Source of the DNA: Camellia lanceoleosa | Lineage: Eukaryota > Streptophyta > Magnoliopsida > Ericales > Theaceae | DNA: 64,000 nt | Assembly: GCA_025200525.1 (NCBI GenBank) | Contig: CM045758.1 | Location: 5,390,580 to 5,454,579, forward strand | Direction of reading: 5' to 3' | Shown: positions 34,657 through 46,415 of the stretch, one piece after another | Position numbering within the stretch: position 1 is the first letter of the stretch | Layout of the letters: each line of letters starts with the position of its first letter | Position numbers and translations under genes: made by a program | Notes under the pieces: model-generated | The model's database searches: none | Told to the model about the DNA's origin: nothing | The model's input: only the letters and a program-made list of their open reading frames with translations

Positions 34657-35976
34657 ATGTTGGGTACTCTTGGTGAGTTTGACTTGAATCTGGGCGAGTC
34701 TGTTGAATCTACGGCTTTATTTTTAGTAGTTGCACAACCTACACTTGTGAACCGAGTGCTAGAAACGCAAAAGGGTGACCTTGACGTAGAATCCCTCCAG
34801 GAGAAGATCTCTAACGGGAAGGTAGAGAAGGGCTTTACTGTGTATCCCGACCTAAGTGTAAGATACCGTGACTGCTTTTTTGTGCCGGAGTCTTGCCGAG
34901 AGGAAGTACTCCGAGAGTTTCACCATTCACGTCTTGCGGTGCATCCGAGAGGCATAAAGATGTGTCACGACCTGAGTCGTCAGTTTTGGTGGAGAGGTAT
35001 GAAAAAAGATGTGGCCATATTTGTATTGAAATGCCTTACTTGTCAGCAAGTGATGGCCGAGCATCAGAGGCCAACGGGTTTGTTGCAACCCTTGCCTATA
35101 GCTGAGTGGAAGTGGGAGCATGTCACGATGGATTTTGTTATGGGCCTTCCGAGGACTCAACAGGGTAGTGATGCCATTTGGGTGACAGTTGAACGGTTGA
35201 CCAAGTCGAAGCATTTTATTCCTATGCGCATAAGTGATTCGGTAGACTATCTTGCTGACTTGTATATTAGGGACATAGTGAGGTTACATGGGGTCTCTGT
35301 GACGATTGTTTCGGATAGAGATCCGCGTTTTACAGCTCAGTTGTGGCAGAGCTTGCAGAGTGCCTTGGGCACTAGGTTGACTTTTAGTACTGCGTACCAT
35401 CCTCAGACTGACGGACAGTCCGAGCGTACTATTCAGATCCCAAAGGATATGTTTCGAGACTGTGTCCTTGACTTCAGGGGGTCGTGGGAGAGGCACCTGC
35501 CTTTGGTGGAGTTTGCCTATAATAACAGTTTCCAGTCGAGTATCAGCATGGCACCATTTGAGGCCATGTATGGCCGACCGTGTAGATCACCTGTGTATTG
35601 GGCCGAGGTGAGTGATACACCTTTGTTGGGCCCAGAATTGGTTCGAGAAATGAAGAACAAAGTTGCATTTATTGATAGAAGGTTGGTTATAGCCCAGAGT
35701 CGCTGGAAAAGTTATGCCGACTGTAGGAGGCGACCTTTGTCTTTTGAAGTGGGCGATCACGTCTTTCTAAAAATATCACCTAAGCAAGGTTTGATGAGAT
35801 TTGGGAAGAGTAGGAAGTTATCCCCTCGATTTATTGGCCTTTTTGAGATCCTTGAGCGGATTGGAGAGGTTGCCTACCGTTTGGCGTTGTCGTCACAACT
35901 TTTCGGAGTGCATGACGTATTCCATATTAGCATGCTTCGAAAGTATGAGCCGGATCCATCGCATGTATTGGATTAG
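34657..35976 (+). pseudogene. integrase of chromovirus A
   Basis: Long open frame of 439 codons between two TAG stops (34651-34653 and 35974-35976). Zinc-binding H2C2: HHSRLAVHPRGIK ... CLTCQQV. The catalytic core is complete: Asp in TMDFVMGLP, Asp in VSDRDPRF, Glu in TDGQSERTI. The C-terminal region with VFLKISPKQG and FEILERIGEVAYRLAL carries the GPY/F-type module, though the GPY position reads IGLFEI. This is the best-preserved domain of the element. Confidence 0.93.
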
Positions 35977-36174
35977 ACCGACTTAGAGGTAGATGAGGAT
36001 ACCTCATATGAGGAGAGACCGGCGAGAGTCTTGGATAGGCGGGACCAAATCTTGCGAGGCAAGACAATCCCCTTGATCAAAGTATTGTGGAAACATCACG
36101 GGGTTGAGGAAGCAACTTGGGAACGTGAATTGGAAGTTCGGGAGAAATATCCGAATTTATTTGTTGATGTTTGA
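35977..36174 (+). pseudogene. chromodomain of chromovirus A
   Basis: In frame with integrase beyond the TAG at 35974: PARVLDRRDQILRGKTI, LIKVLWKHHGVEEATWE and REKYPNLFVDV, then TGA at 36172-36174. The pattern of aromatic and acidic residues matches the integrase-fused chromodomain of plant chromoviruses (Tekay/Reina/Galadriel), thought to direct integration to marked chromatin. Confidence 0.9.
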
Positions 36175-36538
36175 GTATATGTTGAGATTTTAGTTTTGTT
36201 CATGAATTATAAAGACATTGTATATGTTGAATATGTTTTGAAAACATAGTTTAATTTGAACATTGTATATGTTGTTTAAGTTTGGGAATGCAAATTTATC
36301 ATAAACATTGAATATGTTTTGGAAATATGAGATATACGCATTGAAATTGATTAAATTTTGGAGGATACATATTGGTAATATATGTTGAGATATATATGTT
36401 GTGGATTTGTCCTCATGTGAAGGGATTGAATGACCGATAAGTGGGTCATGGTGATGAGAGTTGAATGGTAATCATTTTGGAAATTGGCTAAAACATGGTT
36501 TCGAAACTTGTACTAAAATTTCAGGGACGAAATTCTTT

Positions 36539-36550
36539 AAGGGGGGAAGG
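36539..36550 (+). other. polypurine tract of chromovirus A
   Basis: AAGGGGGGAAGG, one base before the 3' LTR start TATACCGATCCC at 36552. Position and purine content are as expected for plus-strand priming. Confidence 0.88.
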
Positions 36551-36551
36551 T

Positions 36552-38009
36552 TATACCGATCCCAATTTTGACCCGACGTTCATTGTATTCTGGACCCGGG
36601 TTTCATGGTTTAATATTGTTATCCATGTCTTGTTTTCCCTTTTTTGTCTTTGGGTTTGAGTATTGGAATGCCTTGGGCATGTTCGGAGTATGTTAGTTGC
36701 CAGTTGTTCAAGTTGTTGTTGTCCAGAAATTTGCTTCTTGGTTCGAGCGAGGTTTCTTGCGCTCGAGCAAGCTTTGAGAGTTCTTAGTATTTTTCCCAGA
36801 TGTAGAATTTTCTGGAAAGGTGAATTTCTTCGCTCGACTGAGACTTCTTGCGCTCAAGTGAGGGTGTGCGTCTATAAAATACCTGAAGGTATATATTCTG
36901 CGCTCGAGCGACGCTTCTTGTGGTCGAGCGAGGTTTCTTGTTGTGTTTGGTCGCTCAAGTGACAACTTCTTTGCTCGAGCGAGGTTCGTGTATATCAGTT
37001 CGCAACAGAGCAGTTTTATATCACTTTTTGATTTCCTTTCTTCTCAAAACCCTAATTCGGAACTCTCTCTCTCTAAAATATTCTCTGTCTCTACAAATAC
37101 ACCTAGATTTAGGGATCTCTCAACCTTAGTCCCTTTGTTAAAAATGTGGAGCATCATGTGGGCTTCCTATTGGTCCGAATAAAAATGAGTTTGGGCATCT
37201 TTGAAGTTCCTCCTCATCTCCTTTGGGTTTCTACACTTAATGTAGGGATATTCAACACCTTAATATGGCTTTTAACCTAAATATTTGTTGTTATGTATAG
37301 ATGATGGGATTTGGGAGTGAATTTGGGTAAATTGGGCTTTGGGTTCAAATTAAAAGAGGGGTTTTTCCATGTTAGGTTGCAAAATAAGTATGAGGCTTTG
37401 AATATGAAGCCTCTTGTGTTAAAATGGTGAAATTTAGCCTTGGGGTTGATATTTAAAAAAGGAAAAAATTTGCCCTAATTTGGGTTGGATAATCATTTTG
37501 TATAAATAATGAAATTGATATAGAAAATGTGAAATTGGGAGGATATGTGAATGAATGGTGTAGTTGGATTTGTTAAATCACTTACCTATGGAAATTTGAT
37601 AAATTATCTGTTATATAGATTATATAACTATTTAGAAATATCTATTTTAGGCTATCGGTGGAGGATAGCTATGATTGTTGTAGAAATTGCATGAGGATTA
37701 AGTGAATTGAAACTAATCATATAAATTATGTCATTGAACATGACGGTTTGATTAAACCATTGGATATGTGTTACGGATAATCATTGTATATGACAATGCC
37801 TTTAAATACATTGTATATGTATCATTGTTTGGGAGGAGATAGGGGATGGACTCCATTTAAAATTAAGTTGGCCAGAGTGTCTAGGGTGAAAGTCCCGAAA
37901 CCTTATATTTATGGGTGCTGATTCCCTCGGATATGAATTCCGTAAAATGGCAGAAATTGAAGTATTTGAATAATGGTTGTTGTTGAATTGTGAACCAATG
38001 AGGGCGTTA
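36552..38009 (+). repeat. 3' LTR of chromovirus A, proximal segment
   Basis: Matches 5' LTR segments 1, 2 and the start of 3. Homology is continuous to AACCAATGAG at 38000, followed directly by GGCGTTACA (38001-38009), which is the normal terminus of the LTR. About 0.6 kb between these points is missing here and present at 42820-43415. From 38010 the sequence turns back as an inverted copy. Confidence 0.82.
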
Positions 38010-38853
38010 CACTACAAACTCATTGGTTCACAATTCAATAACAACCGTTATTCAAACACTTCAATTTCTTCCATTTTACGGAATTCACATCCGAAGGAAT
38101 CAACACCCATAAATATAAGGTTTCGGGACTTTCACCTTAGACACTCCGGCCAACTTTATTTTAAATGGAGTCCATCTCCTATCTCCTCCTAAACAATGGA
38201 GTACATCCCCTATCTCCTCCCAAACAAAGATACATATATAATGTATTTAAAGGCATTGTCATATAGAATGACTATCTATAACACATATCCAATGGTTTAA
38301 TCAAACCGTTATATTCAATGACATAATTTATATGATTAATTTCAATTCACTTAATCTTCATGCAATTTCTACAACAATCATAGCTATCCTCTACCCAAAA
38401 CAAATATTTCTAAACAATTATATAATCTATATAACAGATAATTTATCAAATTTCCATAAGTAAGTGACTTAACAAATCCAACTACACCATTTATTCACAT
38501 ATCCTCCCAATTTCACATTTCCAATATCAATTTCATTATTTATACAAAATGATTATCCAACCCAAATTAGGGCAAATTTTTCTCTTTTTCAAATATCAAC
38601 CCCAAGGCCAAATTTCACCATTTTAACGCAAGAGGCTTCATATTCAAAGCCCCATACTCATTTTGCAACCCAACATGGAAAAAGAACCCCTCTTTTAATT
38701 TGAACCCAAACCCCAGTTTACCCAAATTCACTCACAAATCCCATCATCTATACATAACAACAAATATCTAGGTTAAAAGCCATATTAAGGTGTAGAATAT
38801 CCCTACCTTAAGTGTAGAAACCCAAAGGAGATGAGGAGTAACTTCAAAGATGC

Positions 38854-41800
38854 TGTAACATGCCCGGGGGGTACCCGCGCGCATTAAACAGTTCGGACCC
38901 CCGAGATCTCTTTGATCTCAAGTCTCACGAGTGCAATGTGAAACGTAGATGAGAGTCCAGATTTGGCAACTTTTATTGAAAATCTATTTTATTGCAATTT
39001 TGTCAAAAATGGACTGCGTCATCAGATCTCAGAGTCACCACCTAATATTTTGGGAAATTAGGAAACCCATGACTCAATGCCAAGGCCACTGTTTGTCGTA
39101 ACTAAGGATGCTTGGCTTGGAACCTTAGGTATGAGAGGGGAAGGTCAATAATGAGCACCCTCGCTCACCCGATCAAAAGATCGGCCTCTACTAAACCATG
39201 ATATGACTTTTATTTTCTTTATATGTTTATGTTCTGATTATTTTAGTAAATCCTAAAATTTACTATGTGAAGCATACAAGTATAGACTAGTTTGCTCAAA
39301 TTGGAACAATTCAACTTTATGTTTGTTTTTCGAAAGGGTTTGAATTTGCCACTTGACAAAGTGGGCTTAAAGTTTGTGAATTTGCCACTGTAAAGTGGGC
39401 TTAAAACGTACATTTATTGAATTATTCCAATTCAAACAACAAGCCTTCATCCACAGGCATTCATACAGTTATATCAAGTAAGCAAGTAGCCTCATAGTAG
39501 AATACTAACACATAGTAAGAAAAACACATACAAATGGGATGCTAAAACATAAAAACTCACAGATTGACCGACGTCCCTCGAACAGCTACAAAACAAAGTT
39601 AGTAAAATATGCATGATCTTATATACAGAATCCTGATGCAATTCACTCATGAGATGCACTAAAGATTCGGCTTCTAGAATACAGCATGTGAATCATCTCA
39701 AAACATACGATAGCACACAAAATCACAGAAGAATTGATTAAATCCACACATGTAAATGTAGCCGAATCTTAATGCATGAGACATAAATGTAAAGCATAGA
39801 TATGCATGGCATGTCAGATATATACATACACACAGTTAGGGAAAGGGATAAAAGAATGGGATAGAAAGAAGCGGGTTGGGGGAATTATTACAATACTTGA
39901 ATTATTACAGATCCGAATGAGGGAGAGAGGAGAGAAAAATAAAATAAAATAAAACCTCACAAACACTCAAAATAAAAATAAAAGTTTTAAACCCCGAGCC
40001 ATTCAGCAACTAACAAACATCCATGTGTCTTCAATCCAATCCAGCCCATATAAACGCATCTTCAATGTAGACCCCACCAAAATCACTCAACATTTCAAAT
40101 TGATCAAGAACTTTACGTGGGGATATATCCACTCAAATAATATGTCCACCCACAATCCAAATATTTTATTTCTACATTAATTAAATTAACTACTTCTCCA
40201 CTACCACCTTTTCTCTCTCTCTCTAAACATTTGTTTTCATTTTTCTTACCCATACACATCAACATGTTGTAACAACATGAAACTCTAGCAACCATCACAC
40301 ATGGCAGTCCAGGCCACGGCACCAACGCTTCACCCTGACCTCCAATGCGCTCCAAATCAACACTGTCTTTGAAACCCAGAAATCATGCGTTGCTGGATCG
40401 TCGGTTTTCGGCACCACCAGTGCCACCTCCTCTACTGGACACTTCTCCTTCGCCGTGTACATGCATGAAATCCAGTCGAATCTGCTTCAAAGAGAGAGAG
40501 CTTTTAGAGTTTTGGTTAGTGAATCCATCATGGTCAGTTTGCTAGATTAGTTATCCTCCATGCATGTATCATGTGTGTGCTTATATCAATTGTAGAGAGA
40601 GAGAGAGATGTGTCGAGTGTGCTGTATGTTAATCTGTGTGTGGTCTCCCTTCCAAAAAAATGGGTCCGTGTCCCTTTTCAGTGGGAGTGTGCCATGCCCC
40701 TCCCTCTCTCTTTAATCGTGTGTGTGTATGGTGTTGGTGTGTGTGTGCATGGATTTGGCGTGGTGTGGTGTGGTGTGTGAGTCGTGTGATCTTCTCCCTC
40801 TCTCTACCCGTGTGTGCATGAGTGGTGTGTTGGCTCCAATGCCGTGTGTCTGTTGGGTTTGTTTGTGTGTGATGAGTGTGTGTGTTAGCAGATATGTGGG
40901 TGTGTTAACATGTGTAGCAGTCGTGTGTTTGTGTGGAGTGTGGTGTATCCATGAATTGTGTGGGTTCAGTGAGATTCCAAGGGGGAGAGGGAGAGGGAGA
41001 GGGAGAGATCAATGTAGAGATGGCGGCCCTGGTTTTCTCCGTCCCTTTGTGGTGTGTCTCTCCCCGCTGCTACCCCGTGAGTGGGTGTGTGAGAGATGTG
41101 TTGTGTTGGGTCTGAGAGTGGTGTTTCAGTGAGGTGCCGAGAGTGAGAGAGAGATCAGTGTGTGTATATGCTGTATGTGTGTGTAGCAGTCTCTCTTTCA
41201 ACCCGTGTGTGTGTGTTCTGGTGCATCAGTGAGAGAGCTGTGAAGAAGCTGGGTCTCTCTGGCTCAGTCTATTGTGCTGTGCCCTTCTCCCCTCTTTGTC
41301 CGGAAACATCACCCCTCTCCCATGTGTGTATGCCTTTGTGTGTTTATATTCCAGAGGGAGAGAGATGACATGTAGTGCTGTCTGCATTTGTTGTTTTTAT
41401 TAAACAAACATATCACCCCATGCCTTGAAGACCCCCCGGCCATGTGAACCTCTCTTTTGCTTTATATTTTTAAAATCAAAGTGGAGAGACAGAGGCCCCC
41501 TTGTGAGCTGTATCCATGTATCTTTTTAAAAGTCCAACTTATCTATCATCTCCACTCTTCTTTTTTTTCTTTTTTCTTTTGTTTTCTCCACAATTCTAAT
41601 CTATCTCCACCGAAAGTTGTATGTATTTTATTTTCAAATTCCTCCACCATTTTTCAAACTTATTTCATCAAATTGAGTCCCACTCCACTGAATTATTTTC
41701 CACTCAAAACTTATCATCACCTGACCCTCTCTTTTTCTTTTCTTTATTTTCTTTTTATTTTTTTATTTTTTTGTTTTGTTTTTGTTATTATTTTTTTTAT

Positions 41801-42018
41801 TTCTAAAATACACCACCTCAAAATATATACACACACATCAAATTATATAAAAACATATAAAATTATAAAATACAACAAAATAATAAACTATATGATATAA
41901 ACTAATTTGGCCAAAATAAGTGAGGTTTGGGATTAAAATTTAAATTTGATTTTTTTTTGTGAGGGTGGTCAAAACAAAGTGTCCAAGTCTTAGGGCTGGT
42001 CAAAATGGGGTGTCTACA
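38854..42018 (-). mobile_element. solo LTR D (3.2 kb)
   Basis: Perfect 5-bp duplication GATGC at 38849-38853 and 42019-42023. On the minus strand it starts TGTAGACACCCC and ends GGGCATGTTACA, with TTAGGTGGTGACTC near its 3' end, a phrase common at Gypsy LTR 3' ends. There is no coding domain. The interior includes a GT-rich zone (40700-41240) and a (GAGAGG)n stretch near 40981. The plus-strand open frames at 40571-41368 come from GTGT repeats and are not genes. Confidence 0.83.
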
Positions 42019-42640
42019 GATGCCCAAACTCATTTTTATTCGGACCAATAGAAAGCCCACGGGATGCTCCACCTTTTTAACAAAGGGACTAGGGTTGAGA
42101 GATCCCTAAATCTAGGTGTATTTGTAGAGAGAGAGAATATTTTAGAGGGAGAGAGTGCCGAATTAGGGTTTTGAGAAGAAATGAAATCAAAAAGTGATAT
42201 AAAACTGCTCTGCTGTGAATTGATATACGCAAACCTCGCTCGAGCGAAGGAGTTGTCGCTCGAGCGACCAAACACAACAAGAAACCTCGCTCGACCGCAA
42301 AGAAGAAGAGGAAGAACTTCAAAAATGCCCAAACTCGTTTTTTCTTAGATCAAATGGAGGACCACAAGATGCTCCACCTTTTTAACAAAGGGACTAGGGT
42401 TGAGAGATGCTTAAATCTAGGTGTATTTGTAGAGAGAGAGAGAGTATATTAGAGAGAGAGACAGTATCGATTTAGGGTTTTGAGTGAAAAGAAGATCAAA
42501 AAGTGACGTAAAATTGCTCTGCTGCGAATTGATATACGCGACCATCACTCGAGCGAAGGAGTTGTCACTCGAGCGACCAGACACAATAAAAAACTTCACT
42601 CGAGCACAAGAAGCCTCACTCAAGCGAAGAAGCCAAAATC
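42019..42640. repeat. ~305-bp tandem duplication in the inverted LTR
   Basis: Two successive copies start ATGCCCAAACTC at 42020 and 42328. Both continue through GATGCTCCACCTTTTTAACA, GGGACTAGGGTTGAGAGAT, AAAGTGA-AAA-TGCTCTGCTG and CGAAGGAGTTGTC. Similarity is about 85% by eye, so it is not recent. Confidence 0.82.
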
Positions 42641-42814
42641 TGGGCAACAACATTCTAGACCAACTAGCAACCAACCTGTTTCAAACAAGCCCAAAACACT
42701 CTAACACTCAAATTCAAAGACATATGAGGGAGAACAAGACATAGATAACAATATTAAACCATAGAGCCCGAGTCCGAAATATAACAAAGGTTGGGTCAAA
42801 CCGAAATCACTACA

Positions 42815-43415
42815 TGTAGCCTCATTTGGGGTTATTTAGATAACAAGGAACTATATTCATGAATTGATTTGAAATGAATGAATGGAAATCGATTGAAATG
42901 TAAATATCAATAGTGAATGATCATGGAAAGAATGTGAGTTGGTTATGTATGACGAACATTCATCTGACACTCATATCTTAGTTAAACCTCATATATTGTG
43001 TTAATATATCTCTACTGAGTTTTGGCTCACCCTATTTGTGAAACCATTTTCAAGTACAAGTGATATGCTTCCTCCAAGGACATAACTTGGGAAGACTCAG
43101 GAGCTAAAGGCTTTGTTTTATATTATTTTTTGTATTTAAATGTTTATTCAAGCCGAGGGCTTTATATGTATAGAGCTTATGACTCTCTTTTGTTGTAACT
43201 AAGTCATAACTTGAAAAGATGAACACCCGTAGGGCATTTATTTTGGTTGTTATTAACTTGTATTACATGCCGTAGATTCAGAATGAACGCTTATGAATGT
43301 ATAATGCATGTAATTCCTTTTGTAATACGAACTCTGATATATGAAAGTGTATCAATTATGCTATATTCATTTTTATTATGAATTGGGTTATTTGTATTAT
43401 TTTGAAGGCGTTACA
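42815..43415 (+). repeat. 3' LTR of chromovirus A, distal segment
   Basis: TGTAGCCTCATTTGGGG through AAGGCGTTACA, matching 30369-30965 of the 5' LTR. It is followed by CTTTA, the likely partner of CCTTA at 21868. Confidence 0.85.
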
Positions 43416-43420
43416 CTTTA

Positions 43421-44789
43421 TCATCATGCTGGTGGCCGTGGTGGTAGAGATGAGAGTGATGGTGATAATGTGGTTACATTAGTAACACTTTAGTTCCAAA
43501 AAAAATTTTCCACCTTTTAAGATTAAAAAATATTTTATGTTCATATAGACTTGTTTTCTGTTGACTATGAAAAATAATTTTTTAGACTTTCATTTTCTAT
43601 TATACCAAATACCAAAAAATATGAACTAAAACAAATGGAGCGTAGAGAGTTTAGATGATTGAAATGAGTTTGTTAAATTCTCTCAAATTAAAATTAAAAT
43701 TTGAGAAAAGTTCAATATAATCACACGGCTATGTAGGCTACCTAATGCATAAAGCAATTAAAATCATCCTTTTAAACTCTCAATTATTAAAGTTTTCATG
43801 CTTCAAACCTGTTTTTCTTTAAAACTCAAAAAATATTGAAAAAATTATCAGCCAGTTGCAACACAAAATTATCATATATTAATTGATGTGTAATTATTTT
43901 TAAATTATACACTTGATTCAAATTTCTTCATAAAATACATATATTTCATCTTCACAAGTATTTATATATATATATATCCTTGCCAAATAGAAATACATTG
44001 TTTTTTTATCTAAAGACCCATAATAACTAAAGTACCATAAGTAACTGTAGAAAATAAATTCTCAAAAAAATTTCCTCAATAATAAATAAATTGCATACAA
44101 AAAAGTTAACAAATGTTATAAAAATATAAAGGGTTAAAAGTCTATTTCCATTTATGATTTTGCTAATACAAACATAATAAGAAAACATTATTATATATCA
44201 TGAAATTAATTTGCACATGTTTAAAAAAAAGAAAAAAAAAAGAGAGATATTACATATTGTTTTCTTGTTAAATATTATAAGTATGGTTCTTTTTATTATT
44301 TTCTTAATGCAAAAAAGAAGGAAACAAAACTATTATATATCCTGAGGTTAATTTTATACATGTTTAAAATAAAAATCCAACATGTTTAGAAAAATAAAAA
44401 AGAAATGTTATATATTTTAAGATCAATTTCATCATTTAACTAGTTAATTCGGAAGGCTCAATTTGGTCATATCTATCTCACAACTCTTGTGAAATTGAGT
44501 TACTCCATGTATAAGGAACTATCAATTCTATTAAACTATTAATTTGGCATTCACTTTTCTAATCAATAAATTATTGACTATGTTAGACATAAAATCCAAA
44601 CTCATAGGCTAATCCAACAAAACCAACACCCCTTGATGCAAATTTTGGTTTCCATTAAATAGAAAGATGGCAAAATTCTCTGACCCAGTTGTATTTGTGT
44701 CAACCTGATTTTAATATAAATGGTTTGAGAGATCAAAACTGCCAAGTTTATAATACAGTATGAAATTAAATAACTAAAATGAATAATGC
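43421..44789. other. AT-rich DNA without genes
   Basis: No exon-like sequence, domain or clear repeat terminus seen; poly-A/T and (TA)n runs only. Confidence 0.55.
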
Positions 44790-44791
44790 TA

Positions 44792-44930
44792 GGGATCATA
44801 AAAAAAATATCATGAAGATGATCATAAAAGATTCTTCACCTTTGAAATACACATACAATAAAACACCACACACTAATCAAATGATGAAAAATTTTCATGA
44901 TGTATTTCATGATATTTTTTTCATAGCCCC
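44792..44930. mobile_element. Stowaway-type MITE (139 bp)
   Basis: Ends GGGATCATAAAAAAAATAT and, inverted, GGGGCTATGAAAAAAATAT share about 25 bp with few mismatches, then both continue CATGAA. TA flanks both ends (44790-44791, 44931-44932), the Tc1/mariner duplication. Size and AT content fit Stowaway MITEs. Confidence 0.75.
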
Positions 44931-45011
44931 TAATATTCCTCAACTAGAATAATTGAGTTTAAAAGTAAAAAGTCCCACGCAAAATTTGAAAAACCCAATC
45001 CATTGGATTGG

Positions 45012-46373
45012 GAGGGGGACTATCCACTATTTAGACTTGAGTCTAAATAGTGCTCCTAATCCGTCGTTTGATTTTTTTTTAGTCCGTCGGACATGGAGTC
45101 CGGCCGGACTCCATGTCCCCCATATGGGGGACTATCCTGTCCTGGGGGGAGGGGTGGGACAGAATGTGGGGGACTAATCACTGTTTGGATTAGATGATGA
45201 AATGACCATTTTGACCCTCTACTATTTAATTATGTATTATATTTAATAAAATTCAATAAAATTTAAATGTTTCAATTTAAAAATAAAATAATTTTATTTA
45301 ACTTTTTATTAATGTTTTATTTATTTAATTTTTTAAAATAATTTTTTATAGATATTTTATTGATGTTTTATTTTAAAATTTTGTTTATAATTTATTTAAT
45401 TTCATTATTTAAATTGTAATAGGTGTTTTATTTAAAATTTATTTAAAATTTTAATTAAAAAAATAATATAAATTTTTATACGGGTTATACTGAGATTTTA
45501 TTAAATCAAATTTAGTGGTTATTTATTTATTTAATTGTGTATGTAAATTTTTTTTTGTAAAGTTATGTATGTAAAAAAAATAAATTGGATTCGCTAATGA
45601 CTTGTATGTAAAGTTGGACCACAGTAAAGTTTTGTATGTAAAAAAAATAATGATTTGTTATACGAATGATTTAAAACAAATTTTATTGATATTTTATTTA
45701 TTTATTTATTTAATTTAAAAAAAACAAATTTATTTAATTAAAAATAATTAAACGTTGGATTCATTTGTCCAAAAATAATTATCCTATCCAGTCCAAAAAT
45801 AATCTGACCAAATAATTATCCTATCCAAAAATAATTTATTTAATAATTATCCTATTAAAAATAATTAATTGAAAAAGGGCAAAATAGTCTTTTGTTCATT
45901 TATCCTATCAAGTCCGTTCAACCAAACGTTGGATTCACTGAAAATAGTTCTTTCCAGACATTTAATCCCATGAAAAAACAAACACAGGATACATATCCAA
46001 TCCGACCAAATAGTCCGGGGGATTCACAGTCCCAGGACTCAAGTCCGATGGATTCTAATCCCCCATTTTCCAGTCCGCCCGGGGATTATTTACTGTGCGG
46101 ATTATAATTCGGGGTAATCATCCAATCCGATGTTTGTTTTTTTTTTAGTCCACCGGACATGGAATCCGACCGGACTCCTTATCCCCCATATGGGGGATTA
46201 TACTATCCTAGAGGGGGTGGGACAATTTGGGGGGGATTATTTACTGTTGGGACTAGGTGGTGAAATGACTATTTTGACCCTCTACTATTTAATTATGTAT
46301 TATATTTAGTAAAAAAAAATAAAAAAATTTAAATCAATCAAAAAAAAAAAAATAATTTTTATTTTTTTTTTAT

Positions 46374-46415
<42 letters not shown>

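Larger units (their letters stand above)
38010..42814 (-). repeat. inverted LTR-A copy (split by solo LTR D)
   Basis: Reverse complement of the LTR-A 5' two-thirds. On the minus strand it begins TGTAGTGATTTCGGTTTGAC at 42814 and runs to CCAATGAGTTTGTAG at 38010. Its start diverges from the TATA(G/C)CGATCC of its neighbours, so it is another subfamily member and not a recent copy. Solo LTR D splits it at 38854-42018. With 36552-38000 it forms an inverted repeat with a spacer of about 10-15 bp. Confidence 0.85.
21873..43415 (+). mobile_element. chromovirus (Ty3/Gypsy, Tekay/Del-like, family A) with nested insertions
   Basis: A plus-strand element with the order LTR, initiator-Met tRNA primer site, gag, protease, RT, RNase H, integrase, chromodomain, polypurine tract, LTR. 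The outer flanks CCTTA (21868-21872) and CTTTA (43416-43420) form a 5-bp duplication with one mismatch. Removing the insertions leaves LTRs of roughly 2.1 kb, close to the 2010-bp family-A solo LTR at 48730. Nested inside are solo LTR C (22006-25230), solo LTR B (26388-30110), an inverted LTR-A copy (38010-42814) and solo LTR D within that copy (38854-42018). The coding region carries many stops and at least three frameshifts, so the element is dead. Confidence 0.87.

Noticed and set aside
40722..41132. Cys/Val-rich 136-codon frame
   Set aside because: Created by GTGT repeats in solo LTR D; no conserved pattern.
21873..43415. Independent chromovirus insertion ending at 38009
   Set aside because: The terminus GGCGTTACA is there, but the next five bases (CTACA) do not match CCTTA at 21868, whereas CTTTA at 43416 does with one mismatch. 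Kept as an alternative only.
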